Source: Oscillospiraceae bacterium
Lineage (GTDB): Bacteria; Bacillota; Clostridia; Oscillospirales; Oscillospiraceae
Direction: 5' to 3'
Assembly (NCBI GenBank): GCA_024404315.1
Contig: JAKSQD010000008.1
Span: 1-57,610 of the forward strand
Length of the DNA stretch: 57,610 nucleotides
Each line of letters starts with the position of its first letter. The first letter of the stretch is position 1. The position numbers and the translations under genes are program-made. The notes below the pieces were generated by a model. The model was given only the letters and a program-made list of their open reading frames with translations. It did no database searches and was not told the origin of the DNA. Shown here one piece after another: positions 41,980 to 50,384 of the stretch.

Positions 41980-43890
41980 ATGCGTCTGATCGAATTATTC
42001 AGCCGTCAGGCCACCGCTTTGAATGTCAACGCCGCAAACAAAGACGCTGTCATCGACAAGATGGTGGATCTCCAGTGTACTCACGGCAACATCACGGACA
42101 AGGCCGCTTACAAAAAAGCCATTTATGCCCGTGAGGAGGAGTACTCCACCTATGTGGGCAACGGCATTGTTGTTCCCCACGCCAAGACCAACGCCGTCAC
42201 CTCTCCCAGCCTGGCTGTTGCCCGTCTGGCAAATCCCATCCAGTGGGGTGAGGACGATGACGAGAAGAGCGATCTGTTTATCATGATCGCTGCTCCCATG
42301 AACGGCAGCCTCCATGTGGATATGCTCGCCCGCATGATGACCCTGTTGGCAAATGAGGATTTCGTGGCAAAGCTCCGTTCCGCTAAGACCGAGGCTGAGT
42401 TCCTCGACCTGCTGGACAAGGAAGAGCAGGCTGTCTGCGGAAACGATAGCTTTACTGAGCAGGAGATTCCCAAGAGCGGCTACCGCATCCTCTGCGTCAC
42501 TGCTTGTCCCACCGGTATTGCTCATACCTTTATGGCAGCTGAGGCTCTCCAGAAGGCTGGCGCTGCTCGTGGCCTGGCTACTAAGGTTGAGACCAATGGT
42601 TCCGGCGGTGCAAAGAATATCCTCACCGCTGAGGAAATCGCCAATTGCGACGGCATCATCATTGCCGCTGACAAGAACGTGGATATGCCCCGTTTCGACG
42701 GTAAGCCCGTGGTGATTACCCGTGTTGCTGATGGCATCCACAAGCCCAACGAACTGATTGACCAGATTGTCAATGGTACGGCTCCCATCTATCACAACAA
42801 GGGCGGCGCTCCTGCTGCTTCCTCCCAGTCCGCTGGTTCCTCTTTCTATAAGAACCTGATGAGCGGCGTTTCCCATATGCTGCCCTTCGTGGTTGGCGGC
42901 GGCATCATGATTGCCCTCGCCTTCCTGCTGGACGACTACACCATTAACCCCGGCAACTTCGGTATGAACACCCCCGTTGCTGCCTTCTTCAAAACCGTCG
43001 GCGTGTCTGCTTTCAGCTATATGCTGCCCATCCTCGCCGCTTATATCGCTTATTCCATCGCTGACCGTCCGGGTCTGGCTGTCGGTTTTGCTGGCGGTGT
43101 CCTGGCTATGAACGGCACCTCCTTTACCGGTATTGCGGCTGGCGCTACCGACGGTGTTTCCGGCGGCTTCCTTGCTGCTCTGCTGGCTGGCTTCGTGGCA
43201 GGCTATGTGGTGCGCTTCCTTGAGAACATCACGGAAAAGCTGCCCCGTGCCCTGAACGGCATTCGTCCCATGCTCATCTATCCTCTGTGCGGCATTCTCT
43301 CCATCGGTATTGTGATGTGCGCCATCAACCCTGCTATGGGTGCCATCAACACCGGCATCTCCAATCTGCTCCAGTCTATGGGCGGCTCCTCCAAGCTGCT
43401 CCTCGGCGCAGTGGTCGCTGGCATGATGTCCATCGACATGGGCGGCCCCTTCAACAAGGCTTCCTACGCATTCGGCATCGCCGCTCTCTCCATGGGTCAG
43501 TTTGACGTGATGGCTGCTGTCATGGTCGGCGGCATGGTTCCTCCCATTGCCATTGCTCTGTCTACCACCTTCTTCCCCAAGAAGTGGACCGAAGAGGAGC
43601 GCAACAACGGTTTTGTCAACTATGTTATGGGTCTGTGCTTCATCTCCGAGGGCGCTATCCCCTACGCAGCTGCTGACCCCGCTCGTGTCCTCCCCTCCTG
43701 CATCATCGGCTCTGCTGTCTCCGGTGCGCTGTCCATGCTGTTTGGTTGCACCCTCCAGGCTCCTCACGGCGGTATCTTTGTGTTCCCCACCGTGGGTCAT
43801 CCCCTCCTGTATGTGGTCGCTCTGCTGATTGGTTCTGTGGTTGGTGCTGTCATTCTGACCGGCCTCAAGAAGGACAAGGAATCCGTCTGA
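41980..43890 (+). CDS. fruA: Fructose-specific PTS enzyme IIABC
   Basis: A 636-residue fused phosphotransferase permease. EIIA (about 1-145) has the phospho-His in NGIVVPHAKTNAV (His67); EIIB (about 167-265) has the phospho-Cys in CVTACPTGIAHTFMAA (Cys176); EIIC (about 290-630) is the membrane channel with MSIDMGGPFNKASYAFG. It takes up fructose and delivers fructose 1-phosphate to FruK. AAAAGGAG precedes the ATG. A 12-base-pair terminator follows at 43973-44013. Confidence 0.93.
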   Translation: MRLIELFSRQATALNVNAANKDAVIDKMVDLQCTHGNITDKAAYKKAIYAREEEYSTYVGNGIVVPHAKTNAVTSPSLAVARLANPIQWGEDDDEKSDLFIMIAAPMNGSLHVDMLARMMTLLANEDFVAKLRSAKTEAEFLDLLDKEEQAVCGNDSFTEQEIPKSGYRILCVTACPTGIAHTFMAAEALQKAGAARGLATKVETNGSGGAKNILTAEEIANCDGIIIAADKNVDMPRFDGKPVVITRVADGIHKPNELIDQIVNGTAPIYHNKGGAPAASSQSAGSSFYKNLMSGVSHMLPFVVGGGIMIALAFLLDDYTINPGNFGMNTPVAAFFKTVGVSAFSYMLPILAAYIAYSIADRPGLAVGFAGGVLAMNGTSFTGIAAGATDGVSGGFLAALLAGFVAGYVVRFLENITEKLPRALNGIRPMLIYPLCGILSIGIVMCAINPAMGAINTGISNLLQSMGGSSKLLLGAVVAGMMSIDMGGPFNKASYAFGIAALSMGQFDVMAAVMVGGMVPPIAIALSTTFFPKKWTEEERNNGFVNYVMGLCFISEGAIPYAAADPARVLPSCIIGSAVSGALSMLFGCTLQAPHGGIFVFPTVGHPLLYVVALLIGSVVGAVILTGLKKDKESV

Positions 43891-43972
43891 GCGCTCTGAG
43901 GTATCCACTTACTTGCTGAGCGAGTTCCATGGAACCCTTTTTCTGTAGCATATAACAGAACAAAATAAAATC

Positions 43973-44013
43973 GACTGTGTATCAGCATTTTTCGTTGATA
44001 CACAGTCTTTTTT
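43973..44013. terminator. Bidirectional terminator after fruA
   Basis: A perfect 12-base-pair stem GACTGTGTATCA (43973-43984)/TGATACACAGTC (43996-44007), TTTTTT on plus and a T-rich run on minus. A perfect palindrome TCACTATAGTGA follows at 44023-44034. Confidence 0.85.
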
Positions 44014-44037
44014 GCTTTCGGGTCACTATAGTGATAT

Positions 44038-44583
44038 TCAGGCAACAATGTTAATAAGACCAATCATCGCAGCAATGATACCTCCGATTCTATACACCCC
44101 TATAGCAAGGTCTGAAGGTTCTGCGTTTTTATATCCCCATCCCCAATGGAAAAACCAAATCCGCTCAGCCCATATAGCGTCAATGATTCCGGCTATCAGC
44201 AAAATCACACCAAGCACTGCATTTTTGCTGTTTTGCTTATTATTTACATGATAAACTTCGTCAATAACATCTATGAGAATGTCAGGGTCAACATGTGTTG
44301 AATAATCAAAGTCTGGCGAAGCTATGCCCATCCCCATATCCTCAGATTCTTTCCAGGTATAAGATTGTCCGTCAGAATACTTGATCGTTGTCTCCGCCTT
44401 GTCTATCACATACGAATAAGTTTGCTGGTTATCTCGAATTGTGCATTGTTCCGTATCTATAACATAATTAACTCCGTTTTTATTGATTGTTTTAATTTGA
44501 CTGTCAGAAGATTTTTCCTGTCTGCACCCTGATAATGAAATGACAAGTATAAAACACAAGAGGGCAATTATCATTTTTTTCAT
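44038..44583 (-). CDS. Lipoprotein with C-terminal membrane segments
   Basis: A 181-residue lipoprotein: the signal MKKMIIALLCFILVISLSGC has the lipobox Cys at 20. Residues about 30-85 form strands (NYVIDTEQCTIRDNQQTYSY), and about 115-180 hold two hydrophobic helices (VLGVILLIAGIIDAIW, IGGIIAAMIGLINIV), so both ends are at the membrane. I do not recognise the family with certainty. ATG 44583 follows GGAGA. It is the last of seven same-strand genes starting at 47334. Confidence 0.65.
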   Translation of the reverse strand: MKKMIIALLCFILVISLSGCRQEKSSDSQIKTINKNGVNYVIDTEQCTIRDNQQTYSYVIDKAETTIKYSDGQSYTWKESEDMGMGIASPDFDYSTHVDPDILIDVIDEVYHVNNKQNSKNAVLGVILLIAGIIDAIWAERIWFFHWGWGYKNAEPSDLAIGVYRIGGIIAAMIGLINIVA

Positions 44584-44615
44584 GCCATTTTCTCCATTAA
44601 ATTCAAATTTATCTT

Positions 44616-46088
44616 CTATTTTGCCACGCCTGCATACCCTGTTTTTGTCACGATGGACTGCCCCGTCTCCGACAGAATAAAGTCTATCATTTTCTGAACA
44701 TAGGGATTCGGGTCGTTCTTGCGGGTAATCAGGCACACACTGGTGGTAAGTGGATACGTTCCGTTTTCGATATTCTCCAAGGAGGGATACACACCGTCAA
44801 CAGAGAGGAGCTTCACGCCCTTTTCCTGATTCAGCTCCTCCAAGAAATAGCGGAAGGAATAGCCGATTGCTCCGCTTTCGTTATTGTACTGAGCAACCTG
44901 CTTGATAACGCCCTCCATCGCACTGACCTTTTCATAGGTCTGCGGCTCTTTCAGGGATACATCCCCCATGAAATACTCCATCATGGTCTGGGAGCCGGAG
45001 TTCTGTGGACGCTGAAACGCCAAGATTTTCTGATTCTTGCCGCCTGCTTCGCTCCAGTTCGTGATGTCGCCATGATAGATTGCTTTCAGCTGCTCTGTGG
45101 TCAGATTGTCGATGGGGTTATGTTCCTCCACAAAGAACACAAACGCCTCTCTGCCAATAGGAGTGATTTCCAGCTCGACACCGTAATCCTCTGCAATTTG
45201 CAACTGGGAAGCAGAAGGTCTTGCTCCAAAAAACAGATCAACTCCTTCGCCATACTTCTCAGGGTCGTCTCCTCCGAGAATCAGACGCTCCAAGCCATAG
45301 ACAGAGTTGGTAAAGGTAACAATCTTGCCGTTATCGTATGGATTCTCTGTTTCCTCAAGCCAGCGGCTCTCGATGAGGTCAATGTCCTGATAGACCGCTT
45401 TGGCGAAGGCCGCATAAAGGGGATAACACGCCTCCGCTCCGTCCATTTTGGGCATATCCTCTTCCCTTTCAATGATGAGAGAAACCTCGGAATCCGGCGT
45501 GACCAGCTTCGAGTTTTGGCTGTATACCATATAATCGGTGAAATCCGTGCTGGAAAAGCCGTGCATATACTCAAAACCATGTCCGGCGTATTTGACGGAG
45601 GGTCTGTTTTGATAGAGGACGGTGTTTGCGAGGAGACAGAGAGCAGTAAGTCCGACAGGCAACCAAATTCGCTTGAGGTTGACCTTTCCCAGTGCTGCTG
45701 AGACCAAAAACGCCGTGGCATAGGTCAGCAAAGCAGTAGCATACAGCAGAAGATTCTCTCCCATTAGTACCAGTATCAGCATAATGGGGGCAAACGGGAT
45801 AATGAGCCAGCTAAAATTGCTCATCAGTATGCCTTCGATATTGCCGGAAGAAAACAGCATCATAACAGTGAAGCAGGCAAGCAGCATGAGAAATATAAGG
45901 CCGTTTACCTTCGCAGCAAGGACAATATCCAACTTTTTTCTCAGACAAATATAAATCGCTGCCGTTAAAAGCGGAACAACAAGGATATTGATGGTTGATA
46001 ACCCGCACAGATTCAAAACAAAGCCGGGTAAGCTCGCTATGAAAGGAATCCATGCGTAATACAGCAGAACTTTCGACAGGTTTTTCAT
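44616..46088 (-). CDS. Membrane protein fused to a PstS-like binding domain
   Basis: A 490-residue protein with an uncommon layout. Residues about 1-165 hold five or six membrane helices; after a periplasm-side linker (about 170-250), residues 265-490 resemble the phosphate-binding PstS superfamily: NPIDNLTTEQLKAIYHGDIT, FQRPQNSGSQTMMEYFMG, GAIGYSFRYFLEEL and the final FILSETGQSIVTKTGY. No ABC permease or ATPase is nearby, so it may sense rather than import phosphate or an anion. Start at 46088 lies eight bases after GGAGG. A 32-base gap separates it from the lipoprotein gene. Confidence 0.72.
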   Translation of the reverse strand: MKNLSKVLLYYAWIPFIASLPGFVLNLCGLSTINILVVPLLTAAIYICLRKKLDIVLAAKVNGLIFLMLLACFTVMMLFSSGNIEGILMSNFSWLIIPFAPIMLILVLMGENLLLYATALLTYATAFLVSAALGKVNLKRIWLPVGLTALCLLANTVLYQNRPSVKYAGHGFEYMHGFSSTDFTDYMVYSQNSKLVTPDSEVSLIIEREEDMPKMDGAEACYPLYAAFAKAVYQDIDLIESRWLEETENPYDNGKIVTFTNSVYGLERLILGGDDPEKYGEGVDLFFGARPSASQLQIAEDYGVELEITPIGREAFVFFVEEHNPIDNLTTEQLKAIYHGDITNWSEAGGKNQKILAFQRPQNSGSQTMMEYFMGDVSLKEPQTYEKVSAMEGVIKQVAQYNNESGAIGYSFRYFLEELNQEKGVKLLSVDGVYPSLENIENGTYPLTTSVCLITRKNDPNPYVQKMIDFILSETGQSIVTKTGYAGVAK

Positions 46089-46152
46089 CTGGTTTACCTC
46101 CAACTAAGATTTAACATGCAAAGATATGTTTGATATCTCAATCAACTCAGTT

Positions 46153-46314
46153 TTAATCTTCGGGCAGAAAGAAATATCCTACAATAAAATGCAATATGAT
46201 TCCCAGTAAAGCCGCTACTCCGATAGTTGGAATCGTTGTTTGTGTTAATATGCCGACAATGATTCCGACCCCAAGACAAAAAGAAAAGGTGTACTTTTGC
46301 CATTTGTTTTTCAT
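46153..46314 (-). CDS. 53-residue membrane protein
   Basis: A small ORF of 53 residues with two hydrophobic helices (FCLGVGIIVGILTQ, then GVAALLGIILHFIVGYFFL) and the C-terminus PED. GGAGG lies eight bases before the ATG at 46314, and the frame fits neatly between its same-strand neighbours (24 bases after the upstream gene and 64 before the next). Unknown function. Confidence 0.65.
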   Translation of the reverse strand: MKNKWQKYTFSFCLGVGIIVGILTQTTIPTIGVAALLGIILHFIVGYFFLPED

Positions 46315-46338
46315 AACAACGCCTCCATAACTGCAAAT

Positions 46339-46626
46339 TTATCTTATTAAATAAATCACTCCGAACACTATAATTGTAAATATAACATACAATCCGACAA
46401 ATAATGAAATGGTTCTCTTTCCTTCTTTTTTTACACTATCAAACACAGCACTGATTGCCCTCATATTTACAAACGTAATAATCAAAAAAGCTACCGCAAT
46501 ATATATACTGCCATATTGCAAAATAATCATAGCGATTGCGATGATGAACAAAAAAATTGCACTTATTCCACCAACCGAGGCACTTTCTTCACCATACTTT
46601 GTTTTCTTATTTGTTTCTTTAGTCAT
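46339..46626 (-). CDS. Small three-helix membrane protein
   Basis: A 95-residue protein with a polar N-terminus and about three membrane helices (GGISAIFLFIIAIAMIIL, YIAVAFLIITFV, LFVGLYVIFTIIVFGVIYL). ATG 46626 follows AAGGAG by nine bases; the ORF start seven codons upstream has no site. Unknown family. It is the fourth gene in the minus-strand run. Confidence 0.62.
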   Translation of the reverse strand: MTKETNKKTKYGEESASVGGISAIFLFIIAIAMIILQYGSIYIAVAFLIITFVNMRAISAVFDSVKKEGKRTISLFVGLYVIFTIIVFGVIYLIR

Positions 46627-46717
46627 AATAGGATTCTCCTTTAGCATAGTTAAGCCATTTTCACTGTCTCTTTTGATAATAAATTAGAATTTATTATCCC
46701 TGCAAATTCAAACTTGT

Positions 46718-46876
46718 TTATTTCTTTTTGTCATTAAAATAGATAATGAATCCCCCCATAACTGCAACAGCGAGGACAACGCCCCATTCAGGAGCATTAG
46801 CAAAACTGGCAAAAAAGCCACTGCCAAAAAAACCGACAATTACCGTCATAATCATCGCTAATAACGCTTTACCCAT
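46718..46876 (-). CDS. 52-residue membrane protein
   Basis: A small ORF of 52 residues with two hydrophobic helices (LLAMIMTVIVGFFGSGFFA, then WGVVLAVAVMGGFIIYF) and a lysine-rich end. GGAGG lies six bases before the ATG at 46876. It has the same minus-strand orientation and spacing as its neighbours. Unknown function. Confidence 0.62.
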   Translation of the reverse strand: MGKALLAMIMTVIVGFFGSGFFASFANAPEWGVVLAVAVMGGFIIYFNDKKK

Positions 46877-46942
46877 ACAATTACCTCCACCTCAAATTCG
46901 GATTTATTGTTGTATCAACTGAGTGCTTAAACTAAAGATAAT

Positions 46943-47101
46943 TTATTCTTCTTTGCTAAAAACAAAGATATATCCATCAAAAGGTGCAAACGTCATTGCT
47001 TCAATCATCCATCCATCATTTAAATACTCTGCAATTCTTTGCTCGGTATCTTTTCTGAGATTCTTATCAGTGGTGAAATTTTCAATCTTTACAACTTTCA
47101 T
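46943..47101 (-). CDS. 52-residue DUF4177-like protein
   Basis: A cytosolic 52-residue protein with strand-helix-strand layout: MKVVKIENF, then DTEQRIAEYLNDGWMIEAM with the family-like DGW, then GYIFVFSK. GGAGG precedes the ATG at 47101. It resembles the next gene upstream and the DUF4177-like protein at 13316-13501. Unknown function. Confidence 0.6.
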   Translation of the reverse strand: MKVVKIENFTTDKNLRKDTEQRIAEYLNDGWMIEAMTFAPFDGYIFVFSKEE

Positions 47102-47127
47102 TACAAATACCTCCATAATTCAAATTT

Positions 47128-47334
47128 TTACTCATCCTTCTGGAAAATCAGAGAGATGGTTTCAATATCGCCGATGCCTCGTGTTTCAACGGGGACATAC
47201 CCTTCAAAGGACCATCCCTGTTCGATGTAGTACCTGATGGCCTCCTCAGCACCGGTAAAAGAGTACTTCGCACCCTTTCCCAAGCCGTAGCCGGACAACT
47301 CAGACTTTACTCGCACAAACTCAACCTTTTTCAC
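47128..47334 (-). CDS. 68-residue DUF4177-like protein
   Basis: A cytosolic protein starting KKVEFVRVKSEL (after a GTG start) with a helix AEEAIRYYIEQGWSFEGYV ending in the family-like QGW and a final strand ISLIFQKDE. GTG 47334 lies nine bases after GGGAGG; the ATG 27 bases earlier in frame lacks a site. It is the first gene of the minus-strand run, 54 bases below the promoter at 47388-47416. Confidence 0.6.
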   Translation of the reverse strand: MKKVEFVRVKSELSGYGLGKGAKYSFTGAEEAIRYYIEQGWSFEGYVPVETRGIGDIETISLIFQKDE

Positions 47335-47387
47335 AATCAAACACCTCCCAGAAAGAATCACGTTATTTGAGTGTATTCCTGATAATT

Positions 47388-47416
47388 ATTCTACCATACG
47401 ACAGAAGAAATGACAA
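47388..47416 (-). promoter_or_regulatory. Promoter of the seven-gene minus-strand run
   Basis: On the minus strand TTGTCA (47416-47411), a 17-base spacer and TAGAAT (47393-47388). No terminator or second promoter was seen until the fruA terminator, so it may serve all seven genes down to 44038. Confidence 0.6.
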
Positions 47417-47625
47417 TATACTTTGTAAAAGTTCAAAGAATATTCACGGTTCGCCGCCCCAAATGGCAGATAGTGGCTTCCTGTTTGCTGACGGAATCTT
47501 TCTTCGAAAAACTGTAAAAAAATCATGTCTAACCTAGCAACTGTTCAGAAGATATGATATACTATTTTTATATTTATCACGCAGCATCGTCCATCCATCA
47601 AGTCTCCAGACAGGAAGGAACCGCT

Positions 47626-48468
47626 ATGAACAAAAAAGAAGAGAGAAAACAGTTTCGAGCATCGGTCACAACCGCACTGGAACAAATCAATCCAGACTAC
47701 CTCTCCTATGATGAAACGGAATTCTGGATGATTCAATCCCCTTACGAGTACATCGAATACTATGCCGTAGAAAATCGACTGTACAACACCGCTCTTGCAC
47801 TGCCACTGGCACGAGGGCTTCACGATGGCACTCACCGGAAATCCTCCATTGTCAAGCATGGGGTTTCCTATCGACTGCCTTATGTCATTCACTGCTTGAT
47901 TGTGTGCCGCATTCTGCTGGACATCGGCGTTTCTCTTCCCAAGGAAGAGGAAGATATTGTGTTGGCGGCGGCGCTCTGCCATGACATGATTGAGGACATC
48001 CCATTCCCCAACCACGGAAAAGAGCTCATCACCGAATGTCACCTGGATCCCCGTGTGTATGAGACGGTAAAACTGGTTTCTAAGAAAAAGGGATTCACTT
48101 TGGAGGAAGAACAGGCGCATTTCCAAGCCATCATGGAAAATAAGCTCTCTCTGCTGGTAAAGCTCTCTGACCGCAGCCACAATGTGGAAGATCTCTATAA
48201 TATGTCGGTGTGGAAGGTTCATGAATACATCAACGAGACCAAAAACCGCATCCTCCCCATGTGCAAATACGGTTTGGAGCACTATCCCGAGCTGTACGCC
48301 ACGTTAAAAATCTTGCAGGATAAAATTCGGAGCCTCACGCAGGCAGCGGTGATTTTGGTGGACCGCTACGAGGTGCGGGAACAGGAGCTGAGGGAACAGG
48401 TTCGCTTGCTGAAAGAGGAAAATGCCGCTTTGAAAAAGCAATTTAAGGAACTGTGGGAGGGGGATTAA
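47626..48468 (+). CDS. HD-domain hydrolase, SpoT/Mesh1-like
   Basis: A 280-residue protein with an HD hydrolase core like the (p)ppGpp hydrolase domain of Rel/SpoT. His89 (YVIHCLIVCRIL), the HDMIED motif at 119-124 (like HDxxED of Rel) and DRSHN at 182-186 (like DRxHN) are all present, so the manganese site should be intact. Residues about 236-275 form a coiled coil (REQELREQVRLLKEENAALK). There is no synthetase domain. (p)ppGpp or a related nucleotide is a possible substrate, inferred from motif match only. AGGAAGGA precedes the ATG. It is followed three bases later by a degenerate paralog. Confidence 0.72.
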   Translation: MNKKEERKQFRASVTTALEQINPDYLSYDETEFWMIQSPYEYIEYYAVENRLYNTALALPLARGLHDGTHRKSSIVKHGVSYRLPYVIHCLIVCRILLDIGVSLPKEEEDIVLAAALCHDMIEDIPFPNHGKELITECHLDPRVYETVKLVSKKKGFTLEEEQAHFQAIMENKLSLLVKLSDRSHNVEDLYNMSVWKVHEYINETKNRILPMCKYGLEHYPELYATLKILQDKIRSLTQAAVILVDRYEVREQELREQVRLLKEENAALKKQFKELWEGD

Positions 48469-48471
48469 GCC

Positions 48472-49329
48472 ATGACTGGTCTGGAATTTCAGGATTGTTT
48501 TATTGACACTTTGGAGCTGATTGGAAACGATGCGTTTTTAATCGACAGCGACGACGCAGGTTCCTTTGCCAACCTTTATAAATTTGTGGAGCAGTACGCT
48601 TTGGAAAATCAGCTGCTCAACACTTCTATTGCGCTTCCTTTGGTGCGAGCCATGATGAGCCGTGTCAGCGTGGAGCTGCCTGACGAATTCAAGGATGCTT
48701 CCGAGTACGCCGCTGATTTTCGGCACTGCCTTTCCGTCACCCGTATGCTCATCAACTTAAATATTCCTCTTTCGGAACAGGAAGCGGATATTTTATTTGC
48801 TTCCGCTCTGTGTCACATTCTGCCGGAGAATATCCCTTACACCAAGGCAGACAACCGCCTGACCAACGAATATCACCTTCACCCTGAGATCCATCACATC
48901 ATTATGCTGCTCTTCCACAAGGGGGAGCTGTCTGACACTGAACAGAAGCGGTACTATGGACGCATTCAAAATCATCGCCTTGCCCTGCTCATCGCCTTGG
49001 CAGATCGAGGCAATTTGATGGGTCAGCTATATGGTATTTCCAGCTGGAACGCCAGACGGTACATTTATGAGACCAGAAACTGTTACTTCCCCATGTGCAT
49101 CTACGCAAAGGAGCATTACACCGAGCTTTTGTCTCCCATCAACGTCCTGACAGAGAAAATGCGCTGTCTGATTGAGGTTGCCGAGATTCTCCTGAGCCGA
49201 TATGAAGCAAGAGAAACCGAGCTGGTGCAGGAAATTCTGTCTCTGAAAGAAGAAAACGCCAAAATCAAGGGTCTGATTCAAAAGCATCAGGCTGAAAAAG
49301 AAGAAAGGCAGATTTCTGAACAGGAATGA
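48472..49329 (+). CDS. Degenerate HD-domain paralog
   Basis: A 285-residue paralog of the preceding gene, sharing the layout and many positions (LENQLLNTSIALPLVRAMM, RRYIYETRNCYFPMCIYAKEH) but with a broken active site: HD is HI at 115-116, the following E-D is E-N (119-120), and DRSHN has become DRGNL (178-182). His85 is kept. It should not hydrolyse nucleotides by the usual mechanism and may bind ligand or regulate its neighbour. The C-terminal coiled coil (about 235-280) is retained. It begins three bases after the upstream stop with GGAGG inside that gene, so the two are co-translated. Confidence 0.72.
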   Translation: MTGLEFQDCFIDTLELIGNDAFLIDSDDAGSFANLYKFVEQYALENQLLNTSIALPLVRAMMSRVSVELPDEFKDASEYAADFRHCLSVTRMLINLNIPLSEQEADILFASALCHILPENIPYTKADNRLTNEYHLHPEIHHIIMLLFHKGELSDTEQKRYYGRIQNHRLALLIALADRGNLMGQLYGISSWNARRYIYETRNCYFPMCIYAKEHYTELLSPINVLTEKMRCLIEVAEILLSRYEARETELVQEILSLKEENAKIKGLIQKHQAEKEERQISEQE

Positions 49330-49390
49330 CCAATAGACTCTGAAATTTTTCATAGCTTGCGAAAAATACTCCATTCACTCCTTTACACAA

Positions 49391-49420
49391 ATGACGGAAA
49401 TCATGGTATACTACCGTCAT
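49391..49420. promoter_or_regulatory. Operator-like inverted repeat over a -10 element
   Basis: ATGACGG (49391-49397) and CCGTCAT (49414-49420) are perfect inverted arms around an extended -10, TGGTATACT (49404-49412), upstream of the flavoprotein gene at 49452. A repressor or redox regulator is likely. Confidence 0.5.
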
Positions 49421-49451
49421 GCAGAATCCCCCATCACAAAAGGAGAATACC

Positions 49452-50306
49452 ATGTACGATATTGCTATCATCGGCGCAGGCCCTGCCGGTCTGTCCGCCG
49501 CATTGAACCTTCAACTTCATCAAAAATCCGTGATTTGGTTTGGTTCCAAGGAACTGAGCGAAAAGGTAGGAAAATCAGAAAAAATTGCAAACTATCCCGG
49601 CGTGCCTATGGTGACGGGTGAAGAGCTAAACCGCCGCTTTTCGCAGCAGCTGGATCAGATAGGGCTATCCATCACTGAGAAAATGGTTACTACCATCATG
49701 AGCGCCGGAGGGTATTATATGCTACTGGCGGACAACGAACTGTTTGAAGCAAAAACAGTTTTGTTTGCCGTTGGCGCTGTGGCGGCCAAAGGGTTAGAAG
49801 GAGAAACCGAGCTGTTGGGTCGTGGCGTAAGCTATTGCGCTACCTGCGATGGCTTCCTTTATTCCGGCAAAACCATTGCTGTTTACTGCGGCTCGAAACG
49901 GTATGAACACGAGGTGGCGTATCTGGCTGGACTGGCGGAAAAGGTCTATCTGTATACTCCTTATCCAGACTGTGGAGTCAACGCCGCCAACGTAGAACGG
50001 CTGCCCAAGCCCATCCGAACCGTTTTGGGCGAGAAAAAGGTTGCTAGGATTCGGCTGTCTGATGGAAGTGAATTAGCGGCGGAAGGAATGTTCTTTCTCC
50101 GCAGCGCTGTGGCTCCTGCCACTCTTTTGGCTGGACTGGAAATGGACGGCCCTCACATCGCCGTGAATCGGATGTGCCAGACCAATTTCCCAGGCTGTTA
50201 TGCCGCTGGTGACTGCACCGGTCGTCCCTATCAGATTACCAAAGCCGTGGGAGAAGGAAATATCGCCGCTCACGCAATTCTGGAATACCTGGCAGAGCAC
50301 AAATAA
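49452..50306 (+). CDS. Thioredoxin reductase-like flavoprotein
   Basis: A 284-residue FAD/NAD(P)H oxidoreductase close in sequence to TrxB but shorter than the usual ~310 residues. IIGAGPAGLSAALNLQ (FAD loop), the redox centre SYCATCDGFLY (CATC) and the late AAGDCTGRPYQITKAVGEG (FAD) are intact. The stretch usually carrying GGGNSA for NADPH binding is replaced by VYCGSKRYEHEVAYLAGL, so the electron donor may differ; ferredoxin-dependent types exist in clostridia. Preceded by a palindromic operator candidate. ATG 49452 follows AAAGGAG. Confidence 0.8.
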   Translation: MYDIAIIGAGPAGLSAALNLQLHQKSVIWFGSKELSEKVGKSEKIANYPGVPMVTGEELNRRFSQQLDQIGLSITEKMVTTIMSAGGYYMLLADNELFEAKTVLFAVGAVAAKGLEGETELLGRGVSYCATCDGFLYSGKTIAVYCGSKRYEHEVAYLAGLAEKVYLYTPYPDCGVNAANVERLPKPIRTVLGEKKVARIRLSDGSELAAEGMFFLRSAVAPATLLAGLEMDGPHIAVNRMCQTNFPGCYAAGDCTGRPYQITKAVGEGNIAAHAILEYLAEHK

Positions 50307-50320
50307 CCCATTCTATAAAA

Positions 50321-50375
50321 AAACAGCATCTATTGTTCCGAAAACCAACGAGTTCAGGAGCAATAGATGCTGTTT
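50321..50375. terminator. Bidirectional terminator
   Basis: A perfect 15-base-pair stem AAACAGCATCTATTG (50321-50335)/CAATAGATGCTGTTT (50361-50375) between convergent genes, with TTGTGTTTTC on plus and an A/T run on the other side. Confidence 0.85.
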
Positions 50376-50384
50376 TGTGTTTTC

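Noticed and set aside
41995..43908. A 637-residue open frame on the strand opposite fruA
   Set aside because: It mirrors fruA exactly, is low-complexity (His/Gly/Ser/Asp-rich) with no domains and arises from the codon bias of the highly expressed sense gene.
46142..46336. A 64-residue minus-strand frame at this position
   Set aside because: A shifted frame (46153-46314) gives a two-helix membrane protein with a good ribosome site; the longer frame is its shadow.
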